Positions 7,053-12,036 of a stretch of 12,036 nt of DNA are shown piece by piece. Every line of letters starts with the position of its first letter. Position 1 is the stretch's first letter. The translations under genes were made by a program, and so were the position numbers. The notes under the pieces were generated by a model. That model was not told the DNA's origin, made no database searches, and was given only the letters and a program-made list of their open reading frames with translations. The stretch is from Planctomycetota bacterium (GTDB lineage: Bacteria > Planctomycetota > Phycisphaerae > Sedimentisphaerales > Anaerohalosphaeraceae): assembly GCA_021160785.1 (NCBI GenBank), contig JAGHBX010000578.1, positions 1-12,036 of the forward strand, in the 5' to 3' direction.

Positions 7053-7361
7053 TTAGTTTCTGGTAAACTGGCTTATTCGTATATCTCCGCCCGGCATGTG
7101 CACGATCAGTTCGAGTTGTCCGCCGAGGGCTTTTATGAGTCGTCTCAGCGTGCTGATCTGTATATCATCCTGAGATTCCAGTTTTGACAGGCTGGGCTGT
7201 TTTATTCCCAACGTTTTTGCAAGATCTTCCTGGGTCAGGCCGACCTCCTTGCGAATCTCGACAAGCAGCATCTCAGCGATCATCTCCTTCGCTTTGGCTT
7301 TGGCAATTCTGACACTTTCAGGTTTCATCTCTTTTTTCAGTTTTTCAAATTTATGTGCCAT
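7053..7361 (-). CDS. XRE-family antitoxin (HigA-like)
   Basis: 102-residue helix-turn-helix protein. The HTH lies at about 36-64 (VGLTQEDLAKTLGIKQPSLSKLE), followed by STLRRLIKALGGQLELIVHMP (70-90), the standard end of the HTH proteins paired with Gp49-like toxins. An N-terminal lysine-rich helix (1-30) is typical of the group and may contact the toxin. In such systems the protein neutralises the toxin by binding it and represses the shared promoter. The ATG overlaps the toxin stop codon by one base (TGATG), so translation is probably coupled. The gene order, toxin first, is the HigBA arrangement. No terminator is clear in the 194 bases after it. Confidence 0.9.
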   Translation of the reverse strand: MAHKFEKLKKEMKPESVRIAKAKAKEMIAEMLLVEIRKEVGLTQEDLAKTLGIKQPSLSKLESQDDIQISTLRRLIKALGGQLELIVHMPGGDIRISQFTRN

Positions 7362-7717
7362 CAGATCATTCCTTTATTCCGGAGTTCGTCAATATATTCG
7401 TCATACAGTCGATCGGCCAGGGGAACCATTGTCTCATAAAAGCGATCATCTCCGGTTTTGTCGCCGCCGATCAACAGTATGGCATGGCGACGCGGATCAA
7501 ACGCATAAAACGTTCTTAACGGCCTTCCGCCGCTCTGTGTCCGGAGTTCCTTCATATTTGAATGCCTCGATCCCTTGACGCTATCGGCATATGGACGCGA
7601 CAATTGAGGCCCCAACTGTTCCAGAAGTTCGACCCCGGCGACCAAATCGATCTGCTCATGCTCGCTCAGTGTCCGCCACCAGCGCTCAAACCCATCGGTG
7701 TATTCAACTTCCCACAT
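7361..7717 (-). CDS. RelE/ParE superfamily toxin, Gp49-like (HigB-like)
   Basis: 118 residues, normal length for phage Gp49-like/HigB-like toxins (PF05973 family). Diagnostic segments are WEVEYTDGFERWW (2-14), GPQLSRPYADSVKGSRHSNMKELR (36-59), RTFYAFDPRRHAILLIGGDKTGDDRFYE (68-95) and the C-terminal IPLADRLYDEYIDEL type motif. Relatives usually cut mRNA in the ribosome A site; this exact activity is inferred. It sits first in a two-gene operon with the XRE antitoxin, and its stop shares one base with the antitoxin ATG. The start is firm because the N-terminus aligns with the family from the first residues. No Shine-Dalgarno is present; instead a near-consensus promoter places the transcription start at the A of the ATG, implying a leaderless mRNA. 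Confidence 0.92.
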   Translation of the reverse strand: MWEVEYTDGFERWWRTLSEHEQIDLVAGVELLEQLGPQLSRPYADSVKGSRHSNMKELRTQSGGRPLRTFYAFDPRRHAILLIGGDKTGDDRFYETMVPLADRLYDEYIDELRNKGMI

Positions 7718-7723
7718 ATTGAC

Positions 7724-7751
7724 ATTATAACCTCTTATCTATATTCGTCAA
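7724..7751 (-). promoter_or_regulatory. Near-consensus promoter of the toxin-antitoxin operon, predicted leaderless
   Basis: On the minus strand TTGACG (7746-7751), a 16-base spacer, and a perfect TATAAT (7724-7729). Only six bases separate the -10 box from the toxin ATG, so the usual start position (+1 seven bases after the box) coincides with the A of ATG. Confidence 0.75.
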
Positions 7752-7825
7752 GAACTATATTCAGGTTCAACAGAAAATCCGATTTATGGCCTTATACGAC
7801 AATTTTAGTATAATCGTGAGAAAGG

Positions 7826-8087
7826 AAGCCCCACGCCGCAAGTTTGTCTATGCCTGGCTTGCGGCTGCTATGGCTAATACCATTGCTACTGCGGCTGTTA
7901 TGCCGAGGACGAGGATGAGGATTTTTGCCCAGCTCCACGGTCTTTCGCCCTGTACTTCTCCTGTTCGGCCGTTAATCAGGAAGCGGTAGGGCGTGTTCTT
8001 GTAGCGATATGTGCTTATCCATATGGGCAGGAGTATGTGTTTGAATGTGACGTTGTCGTGCTGCGTGCGGACCGAATGGATGCGCTG
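7826..8087. repeat. Left copy of a 265-bp direct repeat (3' end of the zinc-ribbon gene plus its flank)
   Basis: This stretch matches 8846-9110, by eye about 92% identical over the coding part with a 3-bp length difference near the stop, and less (roughly three quarters) over the 22 bases after the stop codon. Both copies lie in the same direction about 1020 bp apart. The match ends abruptly near 8087/9110. Confidence 0.9.
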
Positions 8088-8126
8088 TCGTACGACCGAG
8101 AAAAATCGTTCGGACCCCGGATGCAC
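7848..8126 (-). pseudogene. Truncated duplicate of the zinc-ribbon membrane protein (C-terminal 79 residues)
   Basis: From residue 14 on, the frame reads RQRIHSVRTQHDNVTFKHIL and continues nearly identical to the last 79 residues of the protein encoded at 8868-10010, including the C-terminal membrane helix (AKILILVLGITAA...). Both zinc ribbons and about 300 N-terminal residues are missing. The first 13 residues (from GTG 8126) are unrelated, read from the sequence past the duplication junction. GGAG lies eight bases before that GTG, so a 92-residue membrane peptide could in principle be made, but the simplest reading is a dead gene fragment. Most differences from the parent copy are silent or conservative, so the duplication is either recent or kept similar. 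Confidence 0.7.
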
Positions 8127-8171
8127 TTATTTTTCTCCACAACGGCTCAAAGAACGCCGATAAAAAATACG

Positions 8172-8185
8172 CCGGTATTAACCGG
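8172..8185. promoter_or_regulatory. Palindrome upstream of the hemerythrin gene, possible operator
   Basis: CCGGT-ATTA-ACCGG forms a perfect 5-bp-arm dyad about 52 bases before the ATG at 8238. No convincing -35/-10 pair was found next to it. A regulator site is possible but unproven. Confidence 0.25.
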
Positions 8186-8237
8186 ATGAGCCAAAAGCAG
8201 TTTTCGGGCCGAATCATGAAAAACAGTCGGGGGTCTT

Positions 8238-8780
8238 ATGGAACCAATTGGTCCTTTAATGGTCGAACATAGGCTTATTGAACGGATGGTCAACTTACTC
8301 GATGCAGAGTTGGGAGATATAGAAAAAACCTCGCATCTGAACACGGATTTCATCAGTGTGGGAGTAGACTTTTTTCGCACCTACGCCGACAGGACTCACC
8401 ATGGCAAAGAGGAATTGATCCTCTTCAGGGAACTTTCAAAAAAACAACTGTTGCCTGAAGACGAGAGAATGATGGAGCGATTGATACAGGAGCATATCTG
8501 GGCAAGAGAGGCTGTGGGCAGACTCTGTGCTGCAAATGGTCAGTATATCCAGGGGAACAGGGACGCAGTAAAAGTTATAATATATGAGCTTGGAAAGCTT
8601 ACCAGGTTCTATCCCATGCATATTGAAAAAGAGGACGAGCATTTCTTTATTCCGGCCATGGAGTATTTTTCCCAGGAGGAGCGGAGTGCTATGCTTGACG
8701 AATTTTGGGAGTTTGATAGAAATATGATTCATGAAAAATATAGAAAACTGGTGGAAGGATATGAGAAGAGCAACGCTTGA
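8238..8780 (+). CDS. Hemerythrin HHE-domain protein
   Basis: 180-residue cytoplasmic, all-helical protein with a non-heme diiron binding pattern: His11 (MVEHRLIE), His54/His55 with Glu58/Glu59 (DRTHHGKEEL), His86 (QEHIWAR) and His128 with Glu132 (MHIEKEDEHFF). These are the expected ligands on four helices. Relatives bind O2 or NO, or protect against oxidative and nitrosative stress; YtfE/Ric-like iron-centre repair is another possibility, but the N-terminal domain of YtfE is absent. The ATG follows GGGGG after a four-base gap, an acceptable but not ideal ribosome site. It is the only plus-strand gene in a long minus-strand region, is more AT-rich with more AGA/AGG/ATA codons than its neighbours, and lies exactly between the two copies of the 265-bp direct repeat. 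This suggests arrival together with the duplication. Confidence 0.92.
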   Translation: MEPIGPLMVEHRLIERMVNLLDAELGDIEKTSHLNTDFISVGVDFFRTYADRTHHGKEELILFRELSKKQLLPEDERMMERLIQEHIWAREAVGRLCAANGQYIQGNRDAVKVIIYELGKLTRFYPMHIEKEDEHFFIPAMEYFSQEERSAMLDEFWEFDRNMIHEKYRKLVEGYEKSNA

Positions 8781-8845
8781 AAGTATGTTCTAAAGAAGGT
8801 GTGGCCATATGGTAGAATATGTGGTTGGCAGTTTTTCGATGGGGC

Positions 8846-9110
8846 AAGCCCCGCTCTGCGACTTTGGCTATGCCTGGCTTGCGGCTACTATGGCTATTAT
8901 TATTGCTGCTGCTGCGGCTGTTATGCCGAGGACGAGGATGAGGATTTTTGCCCAGCTCCACGGTCTTTCGCCCTGTACTTCTCCTGTTCGGCCGTTGATT
9001 AGGAAGCGGTAGGGTTTGTTTTTGTAGCGATATGTGCTTATCCATACGGGCAGGAGTATGTGCTTGAAGGTGACGTTGTCGTGCTGTGTGCGGACGGAAT
9101 GGATACGCTG
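8846..9110. repeat. Right copy of the 265-bp direct repeat
   Basis: Corresponds to the 3' end and immediate flank of the intact zinc-ribbon gene and matches 7826-8087 in the same orientation. It includes the stop codon at 8868-8870 and about 22 bases beyond. The intact gene here marks this copy as the parent. Confidence 0.9.
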
Positions 9111-10010
9111 CTCGTCGCCGCCGATGTCGCGTCTGACGCGGTGGCGGATATCCGTGTCCATGGTCTTGCAGGCGTGCTCGAAGCCGTCGCCGAGGTCCAC
9201 CTGGTAGCTTTCTGCGCCGAAGCCGCTTAGATAATCGTCCTTGTAGGGGGCAAGGTTTTGCAGGTCCCACGGCTCGAGCTTTTCGGTGTACTTTCGCGGC
9301 AGGGAGTTGCTCGCCAGGACGAGTATATCATCGAACGACGCCCAGACGGTTCCGCTTGTCGGCCACCAGCGGGTCTTGCGAACGCGCCGGGTTTTGCGGA
9401 CCGTTTTTCCTTCGGAATCGTGGGTGGTGTAGTGCTCGGTGACGTAGTAGTGCTCGCCTCGCTGGCCGCGATAGAAGCTTGTCGTGTCGCTGTCGTACGT
9501 CCAGTAGGGCACGTACATGCCGTTTAGCCGGTTTTCCTGCCGGGCCAGACGCTTCAGGTCGCCGGGTGCAAACCACAGGGCGTTGATCCATTTTGTAAAG
9601 AGGTCCCAGCCCTGCTTACGGGTGATGTGAAACGGCAGGAGCGATTTTGGTTTGATGTGTTTTGTCGAGGCGGCGGTCGCCACGATGGGCGTGCCGCAGA
9701 AGGCACAATCCTGAGCGGTAACGTTCGGATCGGCGGTGGTCTCGGCGGCACATGCCTGACACTTGATCGTCAGGTGTTCGGTGGTGTCCTCCTGGGCGGC
9801 GATTGCGGTGATATATGCGCGCAGGTCCAGTTCCTTTATGTCGTCTTCGGACTTTGGGATGGGGTTTTCGTGCCCGCAGAAGGGGCACTTCTGGGCATCT
9901 GCGCCGGGTTTGAATTCCATCTTCGCCGCACAACCGCCGCACTTGAATGTCTGGTGCAGCGGTCCGTCGTCTGCGGACTGATTTTCCTGCGTCGGTGCTG
10001 GTTCGGTCAT
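8868..10010 (-). CDS. Double zinc-ribbon membrane protein (YdjG-like)
   Basis: 380 residues with this start. Two four-cysteine zinc ribbons lie near the N-terminus: CGGC...CPFC (Cys24, 27, 42, 45) and CQAC...CAFC (Cys84, 87, 102, 105). A soluble alpha/beta region (about 118-345) with aromatic-rich segments such as GMYVPYWTYDSDTTSFYRG follows, then one membrane helix at the extreme C-terminus (about 354-378, AKILILVLGITAAAAAIII), so it is tail-anchored with the ribbons in the cytoplasm. The gene follows an SPFH-domain gene on the same strand, the pairing seen for B. subtilis YdjG/YdjI, which help place PspA at the membrane under stress; a shared role here is inferred. The ATG at 10010 was preferred over the adjacent GTG at 10013 because GGAG lies seven bases before it. 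Its last 79 residues are duplicated at 7848-8087. Confidence 0.85.
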   Translation of the reverse strand: MTEPAPTQENQSADDGPLHQTFKCGGCAAKMEFKPGADAQKCPFCGHENPIPKSEDDIKELDLRAYITAIAAQEDTTEHLTIKCQACAAETTADPNVTAQDCAFCGTPIVATAASTKHIKPKSLLPFHITRKQGWDLFTKWINALWFAPGDLKRLARQENRLNGMYVPYWTYDSDTTSFYRGQRGEHYYVTEHYTTHDSEGKTVRKTRRVRKTRWWPTSGTVWASFDDILVLASNSLPRKYTEKLEPWDLQNLAPYKDDYLSGFGAESYQVDLGDGFEHACKTMDTDIRHRVRRDIGGDEQRIHSVRTQHDNVTFKHILLPVWISTYRYKNKPYRFLINGRTGEVQGERPWSWAKILILVLGITAAAAAIIIAIVAASQA

Positions 10011-10031
10011 CACACTGCTCCATTAAGAGAC

Positions 10032-10198
10032 TTTTTGCAAAATTGCGGTTTGGCATACATTGCATAAGAAAATCATTTTTTCGATTTTCTTGTGTAATAC
10101 CATAACATTTTTCCGGAAAAATAGTCATCTCTAAGAAAAGAAAAAAACCCGGCATTTTTTCTTTTCCAAAAACATGTCAAACCGCAATTTTGCAAAAA
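10032..10198. mobile_element. 167-bp MITE-like palindromic element with 25-bp terminal inverted repeats
   Basis: The ends 10032-10056 and 10174-10198 are inverted copies identical at 24 of 25 bases, starting TTTTTGCAAAATTGCGG. Three more hairpins lie inside: AAGAAAATC/GATTTTCTT (10067-10075 and 10084-10092), the 16-bp palindrome ATTTTTCCGGAAAAAT (10107-10122), and GAAAAGAAAAAA/TTTTTTCTTTTC (10135-10146 and 10155-10166). No coding capacity. No target-site duplication is obvious. It fills the gap between the SPFH and zinc-ribbon genes. Size and structure fit a non-autonomous miniature element or a structured intergenic repeat; the last inner hairpin may also end or slow minus-strand transcription. 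Confidence 0.6.
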
Positions 10199-10206
10199 TT
10201 CACTTT

Positions 10207-11307
10207 CTATTTTGGCGGCAGAGGCGGCGGGGTTTCGGCAAATACTGACGACAGTTCTGCGACCTCGCCCGCCGGTGTCCATTGGGCCATGCCCTGACAC
10301 CATACAAGCGTCTGCCGCTTCAACCTGCCGCTCTGGGCAAAAGGTTTCAGCGTATCCATTGCAAACGGGCCCAACTGCTTGCCGTCGACGGCAATATGAT
10401 ACTGCTTCGATTGCGGCAGGGCCGGCGGAGTCGCCGGCTGCGGCACACCTGCCGGGGGCATTGCCTGACCCATCTGATTTGCCATGGCAAAGCCCATTCC
10501 CATTCCCATTCCGCCGGCGGCCATGCCTCCGGGGTTCTTGGCGGCTTCTTCCATTGCGTTTGCCGTCTGGAACTGCGTGTACTTGTGCAGGTCGCCGATC
10601 ACTCCCATGCTGGTTCGCTTATCGAGCGCCTGTTCGACGGCTTCGGGCATAGAAATGTTCTCGACCAACATCTTGGTTATATCCAGACCGTAATTTTTGA
10701 AGTCTTGGGTGATCTTGCCGGTTACAAACTCACCCAGTTCATCGTAGTTGGCGGCCATATCCAGAACAGGTATCTTGCTCTCGCCGATGATGTCGGCAAA
10801 ACGTGATGTGATGAGGTTGCGAAGCTGATCGGTTATCTCGTCGGTGGTGAAGTGGCCGTCGGTACCGACGATCTCGCGGATGAAGGTACCGGCGTCGCTG
10901 ACCTTGATGGCGTACGTTCCGAAGGCGCGGATACGCACCGGTCCGAACTCCGGGTCGCGAAGGGTGATCGGGTGTTTTGTGCCCCACTTAAGGTCGGTGA
11001 ATCGCCGGGTGCTTACAAAATAGACTTCAGCCTTGAACGGGCTGTGAAAGCCGTGCTTCCAGCCCATGAGCGTGGAGAGGATCGGCATGTTGTCGGTCTG
11101 GAGCGTGTACATGCCCGGCTCGAAAACGTCGGCTAATTGACCTTTGTTGACAAAGGCGGCGACCTGGCCTTCGCGAACGGTGAGCCTGGCGCCCATCTTG
11201 ATTTCGTTGTCGCGACGCTGGAATCGATACACCATCGTATCGCCGGTGGAATCGGTCCATTCGATAATATCAACGAACTCGCCGCGAATTTTGTCAAATA
11301 ATCCCAT
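10207..11307 (-). CDS. SPFH-domain protein with C-terminal GYF_2 domain (YdjI-like)
   Basis: 366 residues. An SPFH/band-7 core (about 35-235) opens with MGLFDKIRGEFVDIIEW and contains ARLTVREGQVAAFVNKG, DVFEPGMYTLQTDN and FTDLKWGTKHPITLRD, close to the 'virion core protein'/YdjI subgroup. A Gly/Met-rich linker (256-285) and a Pro-rich linker (282-300) precede a GYF_2 domain (303-355: YHIAVDGKQLGPFAMDTLKPF ... LVWCQGMAQWTPAGEV) and a polyproline end (PPPLPP). No membrane helix is present, so it probably assembles as a ring or scaffold recruited to the membrane, perhaps by the zinc-ribbon partner encoded downstream. The ATG at 11307 was chosen: GGAGG lies eight bases before it and the family starts there; a TTG at 11322 would add five residues. 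It has its own promoter at 11372-11400. Confidence 0.88.
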   Translation of the reverse strand: MGLFDKIRGEFVDIIEWTDSTGDTMVYRFQRRDNEIKMGARLTVREGQVAAFVNKGQLADVFEPGMYTLQTDNMPILSTLMGWKHGFHSPFKAEVYFVSTRRFTDLKWGTKHPITLRDPEFGPVRIRAFGTYAIKVSDAGTFIREIVGTDGHFTTDEITDQLRNLITSRFADIIGESKIPVLDMAANYDELGEFVTGKITQDFKNYGLDITKMLVENISMPEAVEQALDKRTSMGVIGDLHKYTQFQTANAMEEAAKNPGGMAAGGMGMGMGFAMANQMGQAMPPAGVPQPATPPALPQSKQYHIAVDGKQLGPFAMDTLKPFAQSGRLKRQTLVWCQGMAQWTPAGEVAELSSVFAETPPPLPPK

Positions 11308-11343
11308 GTCATATACCTCCAAATGCTTTTAGCGGGTAAAAGA

Positions 11344-11358
11344 GCAGGCCTTGCCTGC
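11344..11358 (-). terminator. Small hairpin with T-rich tail, possible weak terminator after the EEP gene
   Basis: On the minus strand GCAGGC-AAG-GCCTGC is followed by TCTTTTA. It lies about 50 bases past the EEP-family stop, but also just downstream of the predicted SPFH-gene transcription start, so it may instead be a 5' leader hairpin of that mRNA. Confidence 0.3.
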
Positions 11359-11371
11359 CAATACGTTGGCA
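11356..11371. promoter_or_regulatory. 16-bp palindrome overlapping the predicted transcription start of the SPFH gene
   Basis: TGCCAA-TACG-TTGGCA has perfect 6-bp arms. The +1 predicted from the promoter at 11372-11400 falls near 11365, inside it. This is a position where a bound repressor would block initiation. Confidence 0.4.
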
Positions 11372-11400
11372 ATTGTACCCTAACCGGGCCTGCCGTTCAA
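11372..11400 (-). promoter_or_regulatory. Promoter of the SPFH gene
   Basis: On the minus strand TTGAAC (11395-11400), a 17-base spacer, and TACAAT (11372-11377). It lies between the stop of the EEP gene (11410) and the SPFH ATG (11307), giving a leader of about 58 bases. Confidence 0.6.
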
Positions 11401-11409
11401 TAAGATTCG

Positions 11410-12036
11410 CTACAGTCCGATTTCCGCGATGACGGGTCTGTGATCGGAAGCCACGTCGGTCAAGGGCGTACGGATGACCCGGCAGAATTTAACTTTCCCG
11501 GCAAGATCGGGTGAGACGAATATATAGTCGATTCTTCTATCGCCTCTGATCGTCCCCGGCGAGCCTTTCGGCGCCAACAGGAACGAATCGGCGAATTTCT
11601 CGATGACCAATCCCACGGGTTTCGTTTTCCGGGTCCATTCATCACTGCTATTCTCGCCCGGCGGCAGACAGTTGAAATCGCCCATCAATATGATCGGGCC
11701 TTGAACATTGCCGACAGCTTTGATGATATCTTCTGCCTGCTCGATCCTGACTTCATTTTTCATGTGGTCCAGGTGTGTCACCATGAATGTGTACTCTTTG
11801 CCATTGATTTCGATCTGTGCCTCAATGCATACTCTCGGCTCATGACCTTGGTGGAATCTCAGCTTGTGCACTTTGCTGTCTTCAATGGGGAATCGGCTCA
11901 AGAGTGCATCGCCATAGAGGTTTGGATTCTGAGGGTCGCCGCTTACGATTGCCGGACCGTAGATGTAATGCATCAGGAGTTTTTCCGCTAATATCTTAGC
12001 CTGGTCCTGGAAATTGCTGCGGGCGCTGTAGTTGGC
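11410..12036 (-). CDS. Endonuclease/exonuclease/phosphatase (EEP) family protein, 5' partial
   Basis: The frame is open to the right edge of the window, 21 codons past the first internal ATG (11973), and the extra residues (QDQAKILAEKLLMHYIYGPA) fit the family, so the N-terminus lies outside. The 208 visible residues include YGDALLSRFPI, a His in the FMVTHLDH strand, GDFNCLP (the catalytic Asp-x-Asn), RRIDYIFVSP and the final ASDHRPVIAEI with the Asp-His pair. These are the conserved C-terminal motifs of the metal-dependent phosphoesterase fold shared by exonuclease III, DNase I and sphingomyelinase-type enzymes. The N-terminal Asn and Glu metal ligands are beyond the edge. The substrate cannot be decided; the short-loop form resembles small secreted or cytoplasmic phosphodiesterases rather than ExoIII. 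It is separated from the SPFH gene by that gene's own promoter. Confidence 0.88.
   Translation of the reverse strand, partial: ANYSARSNFQDQAKILAEKLLMHYIYGPAIVSGDPQNPNLYGDALLSRFPIEDSKVHKLRFHQGHEPRVCIEAQIEINGKEYTFMVTHLDHMKNEVRIEQAEDIIKAVGNVQGPIILMGDFNCLPPGENSSDEWTRKTKPVGLVIEKFADSFLLAPKGSPGTIRGDRRIDYIFVSPDLAGKVKFCRVIRTPLTDVASDHRPVIAEIGL

Noticed and set aside
7809..7814. TATAAT on the plus strand before the left 265-bp repeat
   Set aside because: No -35 box at a suitable distance and no plus-strand gene follows within 400 bases.
9616..10155. 179-codon minus-strand frame overlapping the zinc-ribbon gene and the inverted-repeat element
   Set aside because: Alternate-frame shadow with Arg/Pro-rich low-complexity translation; it crosses the hairpin element and has no good start.

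Overview
The window looks like a chromosome segment from a member of the Planctomycetota, probably a Phycisphaerae/Sedimentisphaerales-type lineage. Three features support this. The protein at the left edge ends in a PEP-CTERM sorting tail. A secreted-type sugar deacetylase carries a dockerin-like EF-hand segment and the 'NPxPxNG..LSW' Fn3-like module common in these bacteria. Base composition is moderate. This placement is inference from protein style, not from a marker gene.

Left part (1-4439): the C-terminal end of a PEP-CTERM protein (+), an M24 Xaa-Pro-type metallopeptidase (-), an orphan promoter-terminator unit that may encode a small RNA, a rhomboid protease with a TPR-like tail (+), and a secreted SH3-domain protein with a VVPP linker (+). 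The rhomboid and SH3 genes each have a recognisable sigma70-type promoter of their own.

Middle part (4594-7717, all minus strand): a dockerin/Fn3/PIG-L deacetylase that seems to have lost its signal peptide, directly abutted by a decayed remnant of a REP-associated (Y1/IS200-like) transposase. Next come a small secreted basic coiled-coil protein with its terminator, and a HigBA-like toxin-antitoxin pair. The toxin's promoter is placed so that its mRNA should be leaderless.

Right part (7826-12036): a 3'-terminal duplicate of a zinc-ribbon membrane protein gene (about 265 bp, repeated directly about 1 kb apart) brackets a hemerythrin-like gene (+). The full zinc-ribbon gene and the SPFH/GYF_2 gene upstream of it (both -) resemble the YdjG/YdjI pair that works with PspA in Bacillus membrane stress. 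A 167-bp palindromic, MITE-like element with 25-bp terminal inverted repeats lies between these two genes. An EEP-family (endonuclease/exonuclease/phosphatase) enzyme runs off the right edge.

No tRNA, rRNA or CRISPR array was seen. No complete mobile element or obvious new multi-gene defence system is visible. The most unusual items are the nested-hairpin inverted-repeat element, the orphan small-RNA-like unit, the leaderless toxin-antitoxin promoter, and the repeat-bracketed hemerythrin gene.
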